Of a stretch of DNA of 38,963 bases, positions 16,865-25,334 are shown in pieces. The stretch lies in contig JAIRYV010000019.1 in the NCBI GenBank assembly GCA_031267685.1, forward strand, positions 1-38,963, in the 5' to 3' direction. Made by a program: the position numbers and the translations under genes. Below the pieces are notes generated by a model that had not been told where the DNA came from, made no database searches, and worked only from the letters and a program-made list of their open reading frames with translations. Positions within the stretch are counted from its first letter, which is position 1. Each line of letters starts with the position of its first letter. This stretch comes from Treponema sp. (GTDB lineage Bacteria > Spirochaetota > Spirochaetia > Treponematales > Breznakiellaceae).

Positions 16865-17039
16865 AAATAAATCAATAAAATATATTTTTTTATAATTCAA
16901 ATCAACAACAATTTTCGCGTATAACTCAGTTAAGTTTTTTATGCTGTCTAGAATAACAATATAAAATCAATATCGCTTTTTTCTAATGGAGATAATTTTA
17001 TCCCTATTTTTATACTAACCCATCTTTTTTATAACGTCA

Positions 17040-17063
17040 AGCCCACCAGCATCGTGGCGGGCT
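17040..17063. terminator. Hairpin between the broken small gene and the convergent hypothetical gene
   Basis: AGCCC-A-CCA (17040-17048) and TGG-C-GGGCT (17055-17063) form an 8-bp stem with one A/C mismatch and a 6-base loop. It lies just past the stop codon of the minus-strand gene at 17077. The T-rich tail (GTTCTTCGTTTGTTT) is on the plus strand, so it may end transcription from either side. Positions 16865-17039 are A+T-rich with no gene seen. Confidence 0.55.
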
Positions 17064-17076
17064 GTTCTTCGTTTGT

Positions 17077-17721
17077 TTAAGCTATCACCCGCGTCTGTAT
17101 TGGCGAAGGCGGTCCGAGTCGACCCTTCTCATTTTCCCAACTCAGCGAGATGTACAATGTCTCGCCCAACTGCGTATCCTCGAAGGTAAGTATCTCACGG
17201 TGCCGGGTAAGCAGTTTGCTGTGAGTCAGCTCTTTGTGGGTTGTGGGTACAGCTCCGCCCACTTTGTAGAAGGCGACTGCTCCATTATAGCGCGGAGGCC
17301 GGGCCGGGTGTTTCACAACGATTTGCAGGTATTCGCCGCCCTCAAGGGTGAAGGGAACGATAGTCGTGGGATCAGGTACATCCGTGCGTGTATGATCCTG
17401 GAGCAGAAGACCAAAGTCCAGTATAATTTGAGGCGTTATCACCTCCAACGGGTCCGGATCGATGTAAGCATTCTTTATCTTACGAATGCTTTTGACGAGG
17501 GCCACACGTTTTTCTTTGCGGTCTTCACGGTCGATTTTGCCCGCGTTTGGAGACTCGGCAACATGGTAGGCTGTTGTGTAGGCATTCAGTTTCGCCGTGT
17601 TGTCGCTTACCAAGGTCGTTGGGATGCCCAGCAAGTCTGCGTGGGTAACTGTTCCGGAGTTGAAAGTAGTTGCGAGACTCAAGAATTCCGACTCTGGAAT
17701 GGAAGATAGATTAGTATTCAT
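17077..17721 (-). CDS. Hypothetical protein, no recognised family
   Basis: A 214-residue soluble protein with no signal peptide or membrane segment. The N-terminal half (1-95) is helical and charged around KIDREDRKEKR. The C-terminal part is beta-rich, with GGEYLQIVVKHPARPPRYNGAVAFYKVGG and a closing LYISLSWENEKGRLGP stretch that looks like a fibronectin-type or similar beta-sandwich. The gene is well formed: AAAAGGAG lies 7 bases before the ATG, and a TTGACA/TATCTT promoter is upstream. It stands alone between two long non-coding stretches. I cannot assign a function. Confidence 0.75.
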   Translation of the reverse strand: MNTNLSSIPESEFLSLATTFNSGTVTHADLLGIPTTLVSDNTAKLNAYTTAYHVAESPNAGKIDREDRKEKRVALVKSIRKIKNAYIDPDPLEVITPQIILDFGLLLQDHTRTDVPDPTTIVPFTLEGGEYLQIVVKHPARPPRYNGAVAFYKVGGAVPTTHKELTHSKLLTRHREILTFEDTQLGETLYISLSWENEKGRLGPPSPIQTRVIA

Positions 17722-17748
17722 AGGTTACTCCTTTTCTTTCTTTAAGAT

Positions 17749-17778
17749 AAGATACTTATTTTCAGTGGTAAATGTCAA
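17749..17778 (-). promoter_or_regulatory. Promoter of the hypothetical gene at 17077-17721
   Basis: On the minus strand TTGACA (17778-17773), an 18-base spacer and TATCTT (17754-17749), about 28 bases before the start codon. Confidence 0.65.
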
Positions 17779-18261
17779 GTATTTTCAATAAAAAATCTTT
17801 TTGGCAGTGCATAAGGCTCAAAGTTCAGATCACAAGATACAGACTACATAGCTCAGGGCATAGTGAACGGCGCTTAGGCCAAAGGACGCAAGGATCAGTG
17901 GAGGATGTGGCTACAGGGCGTACAATGGAGCGTTACATAGTTTTGCTGGAGTGCTGAATGACCTTGCCACACGAAACATAGAGCCATTAACAATGGCAAA
18001 GCATCTATGATACGTCCTCTGCAAGCTATTTCGAGCGGTGATTATGGGATTCAAAATAGAGTATCTCTTTATGCTGCATTTTCGATATTCAGTTTCTTTC
18101 CTTACCGCTTCATCAAACAAATATTGAATCTGATATATCTATTCTTTTAATATGATTTAATCTCAATTTTGTACAATCTTCTTTCCATATTTAAACTCTT
18201 TCCATCCATCTTGAAACTTTTATTTTCAAGATTAACGTTCTATCAATACATAGTAAAACTC

Positions 18262-18321
18262 TTTCAAGACGTATTGAGGTTCTTATAAGATATCTTGCAA
18301 TAACCTCAATACGTCTTGAAA
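18262..18321. repeat. 60-bp near-perfect palindrome
   Basis: TTTCAAGACGTATTGAGGTT (18262-18281) is exactly repeated in reverse complement at 18302-18321. The same axis (between 18291 and 18292) centres an inner palindrome AAGATATCTT (18287-18296). Only the five positions between the arms are poorly matched. It is not followed by a T run and is not next to a gene end. Confidence 0.85.
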
Positions 18322-18540
18322 TTCTTGCAAACATGAAGATAAGGGATGTATCTGAGGGTTGTAAATTCCCGTTTGGACGTTGTTGGGTAGCGGATGGCAT
18401 ATATCAGGGCGATCGCAGGGATCGGAGACGCATATAGACCTGTTGGGTACAGTACCTCGTTAATCATCAATATACTGTATACTGTTTTTTGAATATGTCA
18501 AGAGGCGTTACGCCTAACGTTACAGCTGCTGTTTACGATG

Positions 18541-18592
18541 TTTTGCCAGCCCGGATAAGGTCTTTGCGTAACAAAAGACATGGCTGGCAAAA
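18541..18592. repeat. Nested stem-loop in non-coding DNA
   Basis: TTTTGCCAGCC (18541-18551) pairs perfectly with GGCTGGCAAAA (18582-18592). Inside, GTCTTT (18560-18565) pairs with AAAGAC (18574-18579) around an 8-base loop. It looks like a folded RNA or a REP-like unit; no coding context. Confidence 0.6.
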
Positions 18593-18711
18593 TGTGCCGG
18601 AGTTTTGGCGTGGGAACAAGCGAAACGATTGATCTGTCTGGTACGCTTGCCGAGTCATCGGCGTGCCTGAATGAGTAGATTTGATATGCTTTGAGGAAAC
18701 TTAGACAAACC

Positions 18712-18737
18712 CGCTTTCTTATCTTCATAAGAAAGCG
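18712..18737. repeat. Perfect 11-bp stem with CTTC loop
   Basis: CGCTTTCTTAT (18712-18722), loop CTTC, ATAAGAAAGCG (18727-18737). It is terminator-like in shape, but no gene ends nearby on either strand and there is no T run. Confidence 0.6.
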
Positions 18738-19000
18738 AGGAATTAGACGCTGGATATTTGAAACGCGCTCTTTTTAAGAGACTGTAAGCGGGAGCCGGGA
18801 ACGGCTAAACTGTAAGCAAGCAGATGTCCGATGGACATCCGACATTTTCTCAATTCCATATAAAGATTATAGCATATCGTAAAAAATATCAAGTAGTTTG
18901 AAGAATTTTTTTGACGTTGACGCCAGACATCTAAAGGTGTAGCGGGTACTTTGTCGCCACATCCCAAGTGGAATCGGGGATACATTTTCCCGCGCCATGA

Positions 19001-19030
19001 ACAGCGCGGACAACAACACGTCCGCGCTGT
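19001..19030 (-). terminator. Terminator-like hairpin after pepF
   Basis: ACAGCGCGGAC (19001-19011) and GTCCGCGCTGT (19020-19030) form a perfect 11-bp stem with an 8-base loop, beginning 15 bases past the pepF stop codon. No T tract follows on the minus strand. Confidence 0.65.
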
Positions 19031-19045
19031 GGGGCAGGTGTTTTG

Positions 19046-20863
19046 TTACAGCAGCCCTTCCAGTTCATCCACAAGCCCTTTGAACACGGCGCAGGCCGCC
19101 GCAACCGGCGAGGGAGACGACATATCCACGCCCGCGATTTTGAGCGACTCAATGGGGAAGCGTGAGCCGCCGGACTTGAGGAAGGCGAAATAGTCGGCGC
19201 GCTCGGATTCGCCGCCACTCAAGACTCGCTCGGCAAGGGCAAGCGACGCTGAAATGCCGGTGGCGTATTTGTACACATAGAAGGCGTTGTAGAAATGCGG
19301 GATGCGTAGGCCCTCAAGGTCGCTCTGTGGCTCCAGTACCATTGCGGGGCCAAAGTATTTTTCCAACAGGCGCCGGTATTCGGCACGAAGCGCGTCAACC
19401 GTGAGTGGCGCGCCGCTCTCTTCGAGATCGTGGGTGATCTTTTCGAACTCGGCGAACATGGTCTGGCGATAGAGCGTGGACAAAAGCTCATCGGCACGTT
19501 TGTTTATGACATAGCGCTTGAGTTCCTTTGTGTCAGCAGTCTTTTTCAGATGACGGAACAAGAGTTCCTCGTTAAAGGTACTGGCGACCTCAGCCTCAAA
19601 AATTGTGTAGCCATACTGCATGAACGGGTTTGAACGGACCGAATACCATGAGTGCATGGAATGGCCGCTCTCATGTGCCAAAGTAAACACGTCGCGGATA
19701 GAATCTTCCTTATAATTCATCAGGATATAGGGATCGCCCGTGTAGCTTCCAGCGGAAAAAGCGCCAGAGCGTTTTCCCTTGTTCTCGTAACGGTCAGCCC
19801 AGCGGCCAAGCAAGCCGCATCGCAGGGTGCTGACATACTCATCGCCCAGGGGCGACAGTGCCTCTGATACCAGATCGACAGCTTGTTCCCACGTGTTTTT
19901 CTTGGTTTCTGCCTGTGGCACTATCGGCGTGTACACGTCGTAGTGGCGCAGCTCATCAATGCCCAGGGCGCGTTTTCGCAAGGCATAGTAACGGTGGAGC
20001 GGCGCGAGATTATCGCTTATGGTGGCGATGAGGTTATCATAGACTGCCTCACTCACGTCATCAGAGAAGAGCGCTGCTGCACGCGCAGACGGAAAGCCGC
20101 GAATACGTGCGCGAATCACGTCTTGTTTAACCGAGCCGGAGTAGAGGACTGCAAGCGTGGTCTTGTGCGCCTCGAAACGCTGGTAGAAAGCCGTGTATGC
20201 GCGGCGTCGCAGGTCCCGGTCTGGATGTTCTATAAGCACAGACCATGTTGACTGGGACAGAGGCCGTTTGCCTTCGGGTGTGTCAATCACGCCGAAGTCC
20301 ATGTCCACGTTGTTCAATACCGAGAAGGCGTCACTGGCAATGCCCTCACCTTCGGCATGGAGGGCGAGGAGTCGCTCCTCCTTATTGCTAAGGATGTACG
20401 GCTTATAGCGGAGCAGCTTTTTCAGGTAGATACGGTAGTCATTAAGGCGCGTGTTCTCAAGGAAGCGCGTCATATCCGCGTCTGGTATTGCCTGAATCTC
20501 AGGCAATACCCATGCACTGGCAGCTTGTGCCTTTGCTGCAGCCATTACGAAGCGTCCGTTCATGGCGCGGGCTGCGCTGTCGCCCTCGTCCTCAGTCTGC
20601 CTGAGATGGCTGTAATAGCCCAGGCGCTCGGCGAGTAGGTCGAAGTCACGGTAGAAGTCGAGGTAGGCCGCGAGGCTTTCCGCGTCTGTGCCGAGTGTGC
20701 CGTGAAAAGCCGCTATTTTTTCAATACGGCCTTCGTATTCGGCAAGCCCCGCGTCCCAGTCGCTGTCATTGAGAAATAGTTTTGATAGGTCCCAGGTGTT
20801 ACGAGGATCAACCTCTGATCGCAAAGGAATTTTCGCGCTTTCTGCGCTGTTATGTGTTGTCAT
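19046..20863 (-). CDS. pepF: Oligoendopeptidase F (M3B zinc metallopeptidase)
   Basis: A 605-residue cytoplasmic metallopeptidase of full family length. The zinc site HESGH is at 397-401 (LAHESGHSMHSWYS, the PepF wording), with the third ligand near E425 in FEAEVASTFNE. The N-terminal region (about 20-330) is the helical part that restricts access to peptides. It cleaves short peptides into smaller pieces for reuse. No clear ribosome site precedes the ATG, and 120 bases separate it from the divergent PEP carboxykinase gene. A strong hairpin follows the stop codon. Confidence 0.95.
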   Translation of the reverse strand: MTTHNSAESAKIPLRSEVDPRNTWDLSKLFLNDSDWDAGLAEYEGRIEKIAAFHGTLGTDAESLAAYLDFYRDFDLLAERLGYYSHLRQTEDEGDSAARAMNGRFVMAAAKAQAASAWVLPEIQAIPDADMTRFLENTRLNDYRIYLKKLLRYKPYILSNKEERLLALHAEGEGIASDAFSVLNNVDMDFGVIDTPEGKRPLSQSTWSVLIEHPDRDLRRRAYTAFYQRFEAHKTTLAVLYSGSVKQDVIRARIRGFPSARAAALFSDDVSEAVYDNLIATISDNLAPLHRYYALRKRALGIDELRHYDVYTPIVPQAETKKNTWEQAVDLVSEALSPLGDEYVSTLRCGLLGRWADRYENKGKRSGAFSAGSYTGDPYILMNYKEDSIRDVFTLAHESGHSMHSWYSVRSNPFMQYGYTIFEAEVASTFNEELLFRHLKKTADTKELKRYVINKRADELLSTLYRQTMFAEFEKITHDLEESGAPLTVDALRAEYRRLLEKYFGPAMVLEPQSDLEGLRIPHFYNAFYVYKYATGISASLALAERVLSGGESERADYFAFLKSGGSRFPIESLKIAGVDMSSPSPVAAACAVFKGLVDELEGLL

Positions 20864-20983
20864 AGGGTAATTTTACCAAGAGAGACAAAAAAGGCAAGTC
20901 ATTCCTACTAAGTGCTTGCTATGATGTTTCCTTCTTGTTACTATATATGGATAAAGATTTATTTATAGAGCAAGGAGTTTTGT

Positions 20984-22849
20984 ATGAAATTAGAAGATTT
21001 GAAACACGCTGGTTTGAAAAAGTGGGTTCAGGAAGCGATTGCGCTTATGGTACCTGATGCGGTTGAGGTTTGTGATGGGACACAGGCTGAGTATGATCGG
21101 ATGATCAAGATTACGATTGACGCAGGACTGGCCACGCCGCTTAACCCTGAGAAAAAGCCGGGCTGTGTGCTGTATCGTTCGGACCCGTCGGATGTGGCGC
21201 GGGTTGAAAACCGCACGTTCATTGCCTCAGAGAAAGAATCGGACGCTGGTCCCACGAACCACTGGACACCTCCTGCTGAACTGAAAAAGACCATGAGCGC
21301 CCTGTATCAGGGCAGCATGAAGGGCCGCACCATGTATGTGATCCCTTTCTCCATGGGTCCAGTTGGTTCAGACATTGCCAAGATTGGTGTTCAAATCACT
21401 GATTCCCCGTATGTAGTGGCGAACATGCACATTATGACGCGGGTTGGCACGAAGGTACTGGATGTGCTTGGCGAGGATGGCGTGTACGTTCCCTGTTTCC
21501 ACTCAGTTGGCAAACCGCTGGATTCCATCACCCTTGATTCCCGTGAGGGCAAACGGTCTTTCAAAGAAATAGACAACGGCAAGTGGCCCTGCGCTCCTAT
21601 GGAGGAGAAGTACATTTCGCACTTCCCCGAGACACGGGAAATCTGGTCTTATGGCTCAGGCTACGGTGGCAATGCGCTTCTGGGCAAGAAATGTCTGGCA
21701 CTCCGCATCGCGTCTGTACTGGCGCGTGATGAAGGCTGGCTTGCAGAACACATGCTTATCCTCAAACTCACCAATCCTCAGGGCGAAGTGAAGTACGTTA
21801 CCGGCGCGTTTCCGTCGGCTTGCGGCAAGACCAACCTCGCCATGCTTATCCCCACGCTTCCGGGCTGGACCGTTGAAACAGTCGGCGACGACATTGCCTG
21901 GATGAAGTTCGGCGCTGATGGTCGTCTCTACGCCATTAACCCGGAAGCGGGCTTCTTTGGCGTGGCTCCCGGTACAAACGACGAGTCTAACTACAACGCA
22001 ATGAGGGCTTGTGAGAAGAACTCCATCTTCACCAACTGCGGTCTCACCGAAGACGGCGATATATGGTGGGAAATGATCGGTCACGGCGCTCCGGGCAAAG
22101 AGATCATCGACTGGAAGGGCAACAAGCAGCCTGCGCCCCAGAAGGACAAAAGCCCCAAAGGTGAGGAAATCGCGCATCCCAACGCCCGTTTCACCGCGCC
22201 CGCAAGTCAATGCCCTTGTATCGCTAAGGAATGGCAAGACCCCAAAGGTGTTCCCATCAGCGCATTCCTCTTTGGCGGACGTCGTCCCAAGACGGTCCCG
22301 CTCGTGAATCAGGCAAAGAACTGGGAACACGGCGTGTTCATGGGTTCCATTGTCGGCTCAGAAGTTACCGCCGCGATCATCTCGGATCAGGTCGGTCAGG
22401 TTCGCCGCGACCCCTTTGCCATGCTTCCCTTCTGCGGCTATCACATGGGCGACTACTTCAAGCACTGGCTCACCATCGGCGCCACTCATGACGAGTCCAA
22501 GCTGCCGAAGATTTTCTTTGTGAACTGGTTCCGCAAGAACAGCGAGGACAAGTTTATATGGCCGGGCTATGGCGAGAACTCCCGTGTACTCGCCTGGATT
22601 TTCGACCGCTGCGACGGCAAGGGCAAGAGCGTTGATACGCCCATCGGTATTCTGCCAACTGCCGACGCCATTGAGCGCCCCAACGGAGTCAGCGAGGCGG
22701 ATATGGCCGAGCTACTCAAGGTTGATGTGGAGGGCTGGAAGAAGGAAATCGCCGACGTGCGTAAAAACCACTATCCCAAGTTTGGCGACAAGCTCCCCAA
22801 AGAGCTGTATACCCAGCTTGACGCGATTGAACAGCGCCTCAATGCCTAA
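20984..22849 (+). CDS. pckG: Phosphoenolpyruvate carboxykinase (GTP)
   Basis: A 621-residue enzyme of the GTP-dependent class. The P-loop FPSACGKTN (276-284) has the reactive cysteine C280, and the kinase-2 motif [10 protein letters not shown] is at 300-309. It interconverts oxaloacetate and PEP. In fermenting gut bacteria it often runs toward oxaloacetate. Pyruvate phosphate dikinase at 33236 could supply or consume the same PEP pool. AAGGAG lies 6 bases before the ATG. It is monocistronic, with a clear terminator after it. Confidence 0.96.
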   Translation: MKLEDLKHAGLKKWVQEAIALMVPDAVEVCDGTQAEYDRMIKITIDAGLATPLNPEKKPGCVLYRSDPSDVARVENRTFIASEKESDAGPTNHWTPPAELKKTMSALYQGSMKGRTMYVIPFSMGPVGSDIAKIGVQITDSPYVVANMHIMTRVGTKVLDVLGEDGVYVPCFHSVGKPLDSITLDSREGKRSFKEIDNGKWPCAPMEEKYISHFPETREIWSYGSGYGGNALLGKKCLALRIASVLARDEGWLAEHMLILKLTNPQGEVKYVTGAFPSACGKTNLAMLIPTLPGWTVETVGDDIAWMKFGADGRLYAINPEAGFFGVAPGTNDESNYNAMRACEKNSIFTNCGLTEDGDIWWEMIGHGAPGKEIIDWKGNKQPAPQKDKSPKGEEIAHPNARFTAPASQCPCIAKEWQDPKGVPISAFLFGGRRPKTVPLVNQAKNWEHGVFMGSIVGSEVTAAIISDQVGQVRRDPFAMLPFCGYHMGDYFKHWLTIGATHDESKLPKIFFVNWFRKNSEDKFIWPGYGENSRVLAWIFDRCDGKGKSVDTPIGILPTADAIERPNGVSEADMAELLKVDVEGWKKEIADVRKNHYPKFGDKLPKELYTQLDAIEQRLNA

Positions 22850-22873
22850 GCATTAAGCTGTATGTGCTAAACG

Positions 22874-22902
22874 GAGTCCTGTATCGCTACGGGACTCTTT
22901 TT
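22874..22902 (+). terminator. Rho-independent terminator of pckG
   Basis: GAGTCCTGTA (22874-22883) pairs with TACGGGACTC (22888-22897) with one wobble pair, loop TCGC, then TTTTTG. Confidence 0.9.
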
Positions 22903-23191
22903 GTGTAGGGATATGATGATGAAACACTTTAACACAACTAAACAGTGAGAACACGCCTGGTTTGCCTCGCGGTGGATCAGTCTCCTACAGATTCAATGGC
23001 GACAGCGCAACTGTAACCGTTTACATCAAGAGAAATGTTCCACTTCGCGGTTTGGTTCTGGAAAACCGACCCTTCAGCTTCCATCTTACGAATCGACCTA
23101 TCCTGTGAACAGGGTTACCAATCTATGCAATACATCAAAAACCACTAAAAACGTCGTCTTGAATGTGCTTATAAGCTCTCTGCGACTGAAC
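22903..23191. other. Gap without a recognised gene
   Basis: One plus-strand frame from about 22926 to 23104 stays open without any start codon (reading GLPRGGSVSYRFNGDS, then VYIKRNVPLRG). It could be the remains of a gene or chance. Nothing else is recognised. Confidence 0.35.
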
Positions 23192-23225
23192 CCGTGCCTT
23201 ACGGAGCTGCCTCCGCAAGGCACGG
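23192..23225 (-). terminator. Terminator of the UroD-like gene
   Basis: CCGTGCCTT-A-CGGAG (23192-23206) and CTCCG-C-AAGGCACGG (23211-23225) form a 14-bp stem with one mismatch and a CTGC loop, 18 bases past the stop codon of the minus-strand gene. Confidence 0.75.
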
Positions 23226-23243
23226 AGCTGTACCACATCGCGA

Positions 23244-24263
23244 TCAGTCCTTAAAAGCCGCAGCCGCATCACGCACCCAGCGCAGGTGGTCAAGATTGAT
23301 GTCGCGCGGGATAGTGCAGTCAGCGCCCAGAACCACACCAGTGGTTCCAGCCTCTTGCAATAGGCGTCTGGTTTCAGCCTCGATCTCCGCCTTGCCGCCC
23401 TTGTACAGTACGCCGTTGATCGTGCTATCAAAGCCGCCAATAACCGGGCGTCCACCAAAGAGCCGCTTTCCCTGCCCCAGCGAAACCTTTTCTACTGTAG
23501 TAGCCCAGTTGATGATCTGGGCAGGATAGTCCACATAATGCGAAAGCTGGTTTCGCTGTCCCTCATAGCCGCAGATGTGGAGGATGTTCAGTGCGCCAGT
23601 TGCATTGGCGGCGCCCGCCGCGTTAGCCGCGTCAAGCACAACGCGATCAGCCGGCGCGTTCACCGAAAGGCGAAGCGCGTCGCTAAAGCGGCTATCCGCC
23701 ACATCCTGGACGCTGTAATAGACACCGCTGACCTTTGCCTCGCTTATGACGCGCCGCGCAAGGAGGGCAAAGTCTCCGGCAAGCACCATGAGAGCGTGAG
23801 CAAGCACGGCAGCATCTTCCACCGCGAAATCCGTAAACAGCCTCGTGGCGTTCTTTTCGCCATGATTACCAAACTTGAAAAGCGTGGCAGGCGCAAAGAT
23901 GTTATAGAAAGAGAGAACTTCGTCGCCAAATATGCCCCTTATGGTCTTGGCAAAGGCCACCTGTTGCTCAATCCACTCATGGTTTTCCCCGATGGGCTGC
24001 ACTTTTCGCAGGTCGTCAAGGGTTTTCGCCTCCATAAATAGCTTATTAGGATATATAAAGTAACCGTCCGTCATAATCTTGACCAGATCAGGCTGGAAGT
24101 TTGTATAAAACTTCTTGTGGCCAGCTCTGTTTGCCTCAAAAACTTCCGGATGTTCAAATCCATCGACTAGTTCATCCTTCGCATAATGCAGCCAGAACCC
24201 GACAGGCGTCCGTTCAGGCTTTTCGTTCCTGAATGCCTTTAACACTAACTCTCGTTTTGACAT
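23244..24263 (-). CDS. Uroporphyrinogen decarboxylase family protein, MtaA-type methyltransferase-like
   Basis: A 339-residue TIM-barrel protein of the UroD/MtaA family. H229-x-C231 in LHICG and C316 in LGADC give the HxC...C zinc motif of methylcobamide:thiol methyltransferases, a motif that true uroporphyrinogen decarboxylases lack. The N-terminus (RELVLKAFRNEKPERTPVGFWLH) is typical of the family. It probably moves a methyl group between a corrinoid and a thiol or related acceptor. No corrinoid protein or MT1 gene lies next to it, so the substrate is open. AAAGGAG lies 7 bases before the ATG. A TIM-barrel oxidoreductase-like gene is transcribed away from it across 155 bases. Confidence 0.8.
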   Translation of the reverse strand: MSKRELVLKAFRNEKPERTPVGFWLHYAKDELVDGFEHPEVFEANRAGHKKFYTNFQPDLVKIMTDGYFIYPNKLFMEAKTLDDLRKVQPIGENHEWIEQQVAFAKTIRGIFGDEVLSFYNIFAPATLFKFGNHGEKNATRLFTDFAVEDAAVLAHALMVLAGDFALLARRVISEAKVSGVYYSVQDVADSRFSDALRLSVNAPADRVVLDAANAAGAANATGALNILHICGYEGQRNQLSHYVDYPAQIINWATTVEKVSLGQGKRLFGGRPVIGGFDSTINGVLYKGGKAEIEAETRRLLQEAGTTGVVLGADCTIPRDINLDHLRWVRDAAAAFKD

Positions 24264-24418
24264 AATAAAGCTCCTTTACCCAACTCTATACATAGATTTA
24301 ACGTATCTTTGCTTTTTGTCAAGCGGCGCATCTGAACTGAGTACGCTGCTTATTGACAGGAGAAAGTTTTAGGCAGATACTTGTTAATCAAAAATCCCTG
24401 CTCCAATGGAGGCACACT

Positions 24419-25261
24419 ATGGACTTTCCAAGAACAATCGTGGGAGGCGTTTCGCTCCCCCGCATTATCATCGGAACTAACTGGCTGCTGGGCTATAGCC
24501 ACACCGGACACGCGGCTGATTGCTACATTAACGATACGTATGCAAAGGAAGACTCGTTTGTTCCCCTAATCAGCACGTATTTGAGACACGGCATTGACGC
24601 GATCATGGGGCCGTTTTCGTCGAACGAGCTGGCGGCAACAAAGCTGCTCAGGGCTGAGGAGGCGCTGGGGCGAAAGCTGCTCATCATCGACACGCCTGTG
24701 CTTAACGTGGACGATACTGAAGCAGGCCGGCGGGAAGCACAGGCCATCATCAGGCGGAGCGCGGAAATCGGCTCAACCTTTTGTTTTCTTCACCATGTAA
24801 GCTGTGAACAGCTTATGAACAAGAACAAGAAAACTATGGAACGGCTACCTCAGTACCTTGAGATGATCCGTGAGGCAGGGATCAAGCCCGGACTGAGCGC
24901 CCACATGCCGGAAGTTCTCCAGTTTAGCGACCTTAATGGCTACGATGTAGAGACCTACATCCAAATTTTCAACTGTATGAGCTTTCTCATGCAGATTGAG
25001 ATTGAGTCGGTCATTCGCATCATTCACGAGGCGAAAAAGCCAGTCATAACGATAAAACCTATGGCTGCTGGCCGTGTATCGCCATACGTGGGGTTGACCT
25101 TTAACTGGAGCGTTTTACGGGAGCAAGACATGGTTGCTATAGGCGCGTTCAGTCCATACGAGGCTGAGGAAGACATTGAGATTTCCCGTGCCGCACTGGA
25201 GCGCCGACTTCCTGACCTTGAAGGCCGAAGTAGTCCGGCAAAACAGTCTATTATCCGCTAA
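24419..25261 (+). CDS. TIM-barrel protein, aldo/keto reductase-like, function unknown
   Basis: A 280-residue protein with no signal peptide. It opens with GGVSLPRIIIGTNWLLGYSHTG and ends with ITIKPMAAGRVSPY and MVAIGAFSPYEAEEDIEIS. The KPMAAGR segment and the following helix resemble the C-terminal half of aldo/keto reductases, where they bind the NADP phosphate. The classical catalytic tyrosine and lysine are not obvious, so activity is uncertain. The start at 24419 is preferred because GGAGG lies 6 bases upstream; an earlier in-frame start at 24353 has no site. Divergent from the UroD/MtaA-like gene, with which it may share control. Its stop codon is six bases from the first tandem array. 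Confidence 0.6.
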   Translation: MDFPRTIVGGVSLPRIIIGTNWLLGYSHTGHAADCYINDTYAKEDSFVPLISTYLRHGIDAIMGPFSSNELAATKLLRAEEALGRKLLIIDTPVLNVDDTEAGRREAQAIIRRSAEIGSTFCFLHHVSCEQLMNKNKKTMERLPQYLEMIREAGIKPGLSAHMPEVLQFSDLNGYDVETYIQIFNCMSFLMQIEIESVIRIIHEAKKPVITIKPMAAGRVSPYVGLTFNWSVLREQDMVAIGAFSPYEAEEDIEISRAALERRLPDLEGRSSPAKQSIIR

Positions 25262-25266
25262 ACTAC

Positions 25267-25330
25267 TAAGAGTCCTCTCTTAGCCGCCAAGAGTCCTCTC
25301 TTAATGACTAAGAGTCCTCTCTTAATGGGC
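25267..25330. repeat. 21-bp tandem repeat, 3 units, AAGAG/CTCTT dyad
   Basis: Three copies of AAGAGTCCTCTCTTA begin at 25268, 25289 and 25310, exactly 21 bp apart. TAAGAG and CTCTTA pair around four bases in the first and third. The array starts immediately after the stop codon at 25261, so it may also act as a set of terminator-like hairpins. Confidence 0.85.
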
Positions 25331-25334
25331 TATT

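Larger units (their letters stand above)
17790..19000. other. Long non-coding stretch rich in inverted repeats
   Basis: No convincing gene is found in these 1.2 kb on either strand; open frames are short and lack ribosome sites. The stretch holds several strong dyads: 18208-18232 (9-bp stem ATCTTGAAA), 18262-18321 (60-bp palindrome, listed separately), 18541-18592, 18712-18737 and 18823-18839 (GATGTCC, loop GAT, GGACATC). It is A+T-richer than the genes around it. Decayed sequence or unannotated RNAs are both possible. Confidence 0.5.

Noticed and set aside
22926-23104. Open frame reading GLPRGGSVSYRFNG
   Set aside because: No start codon, no ribosome site and no recognised family; listed only as possible gene remains.
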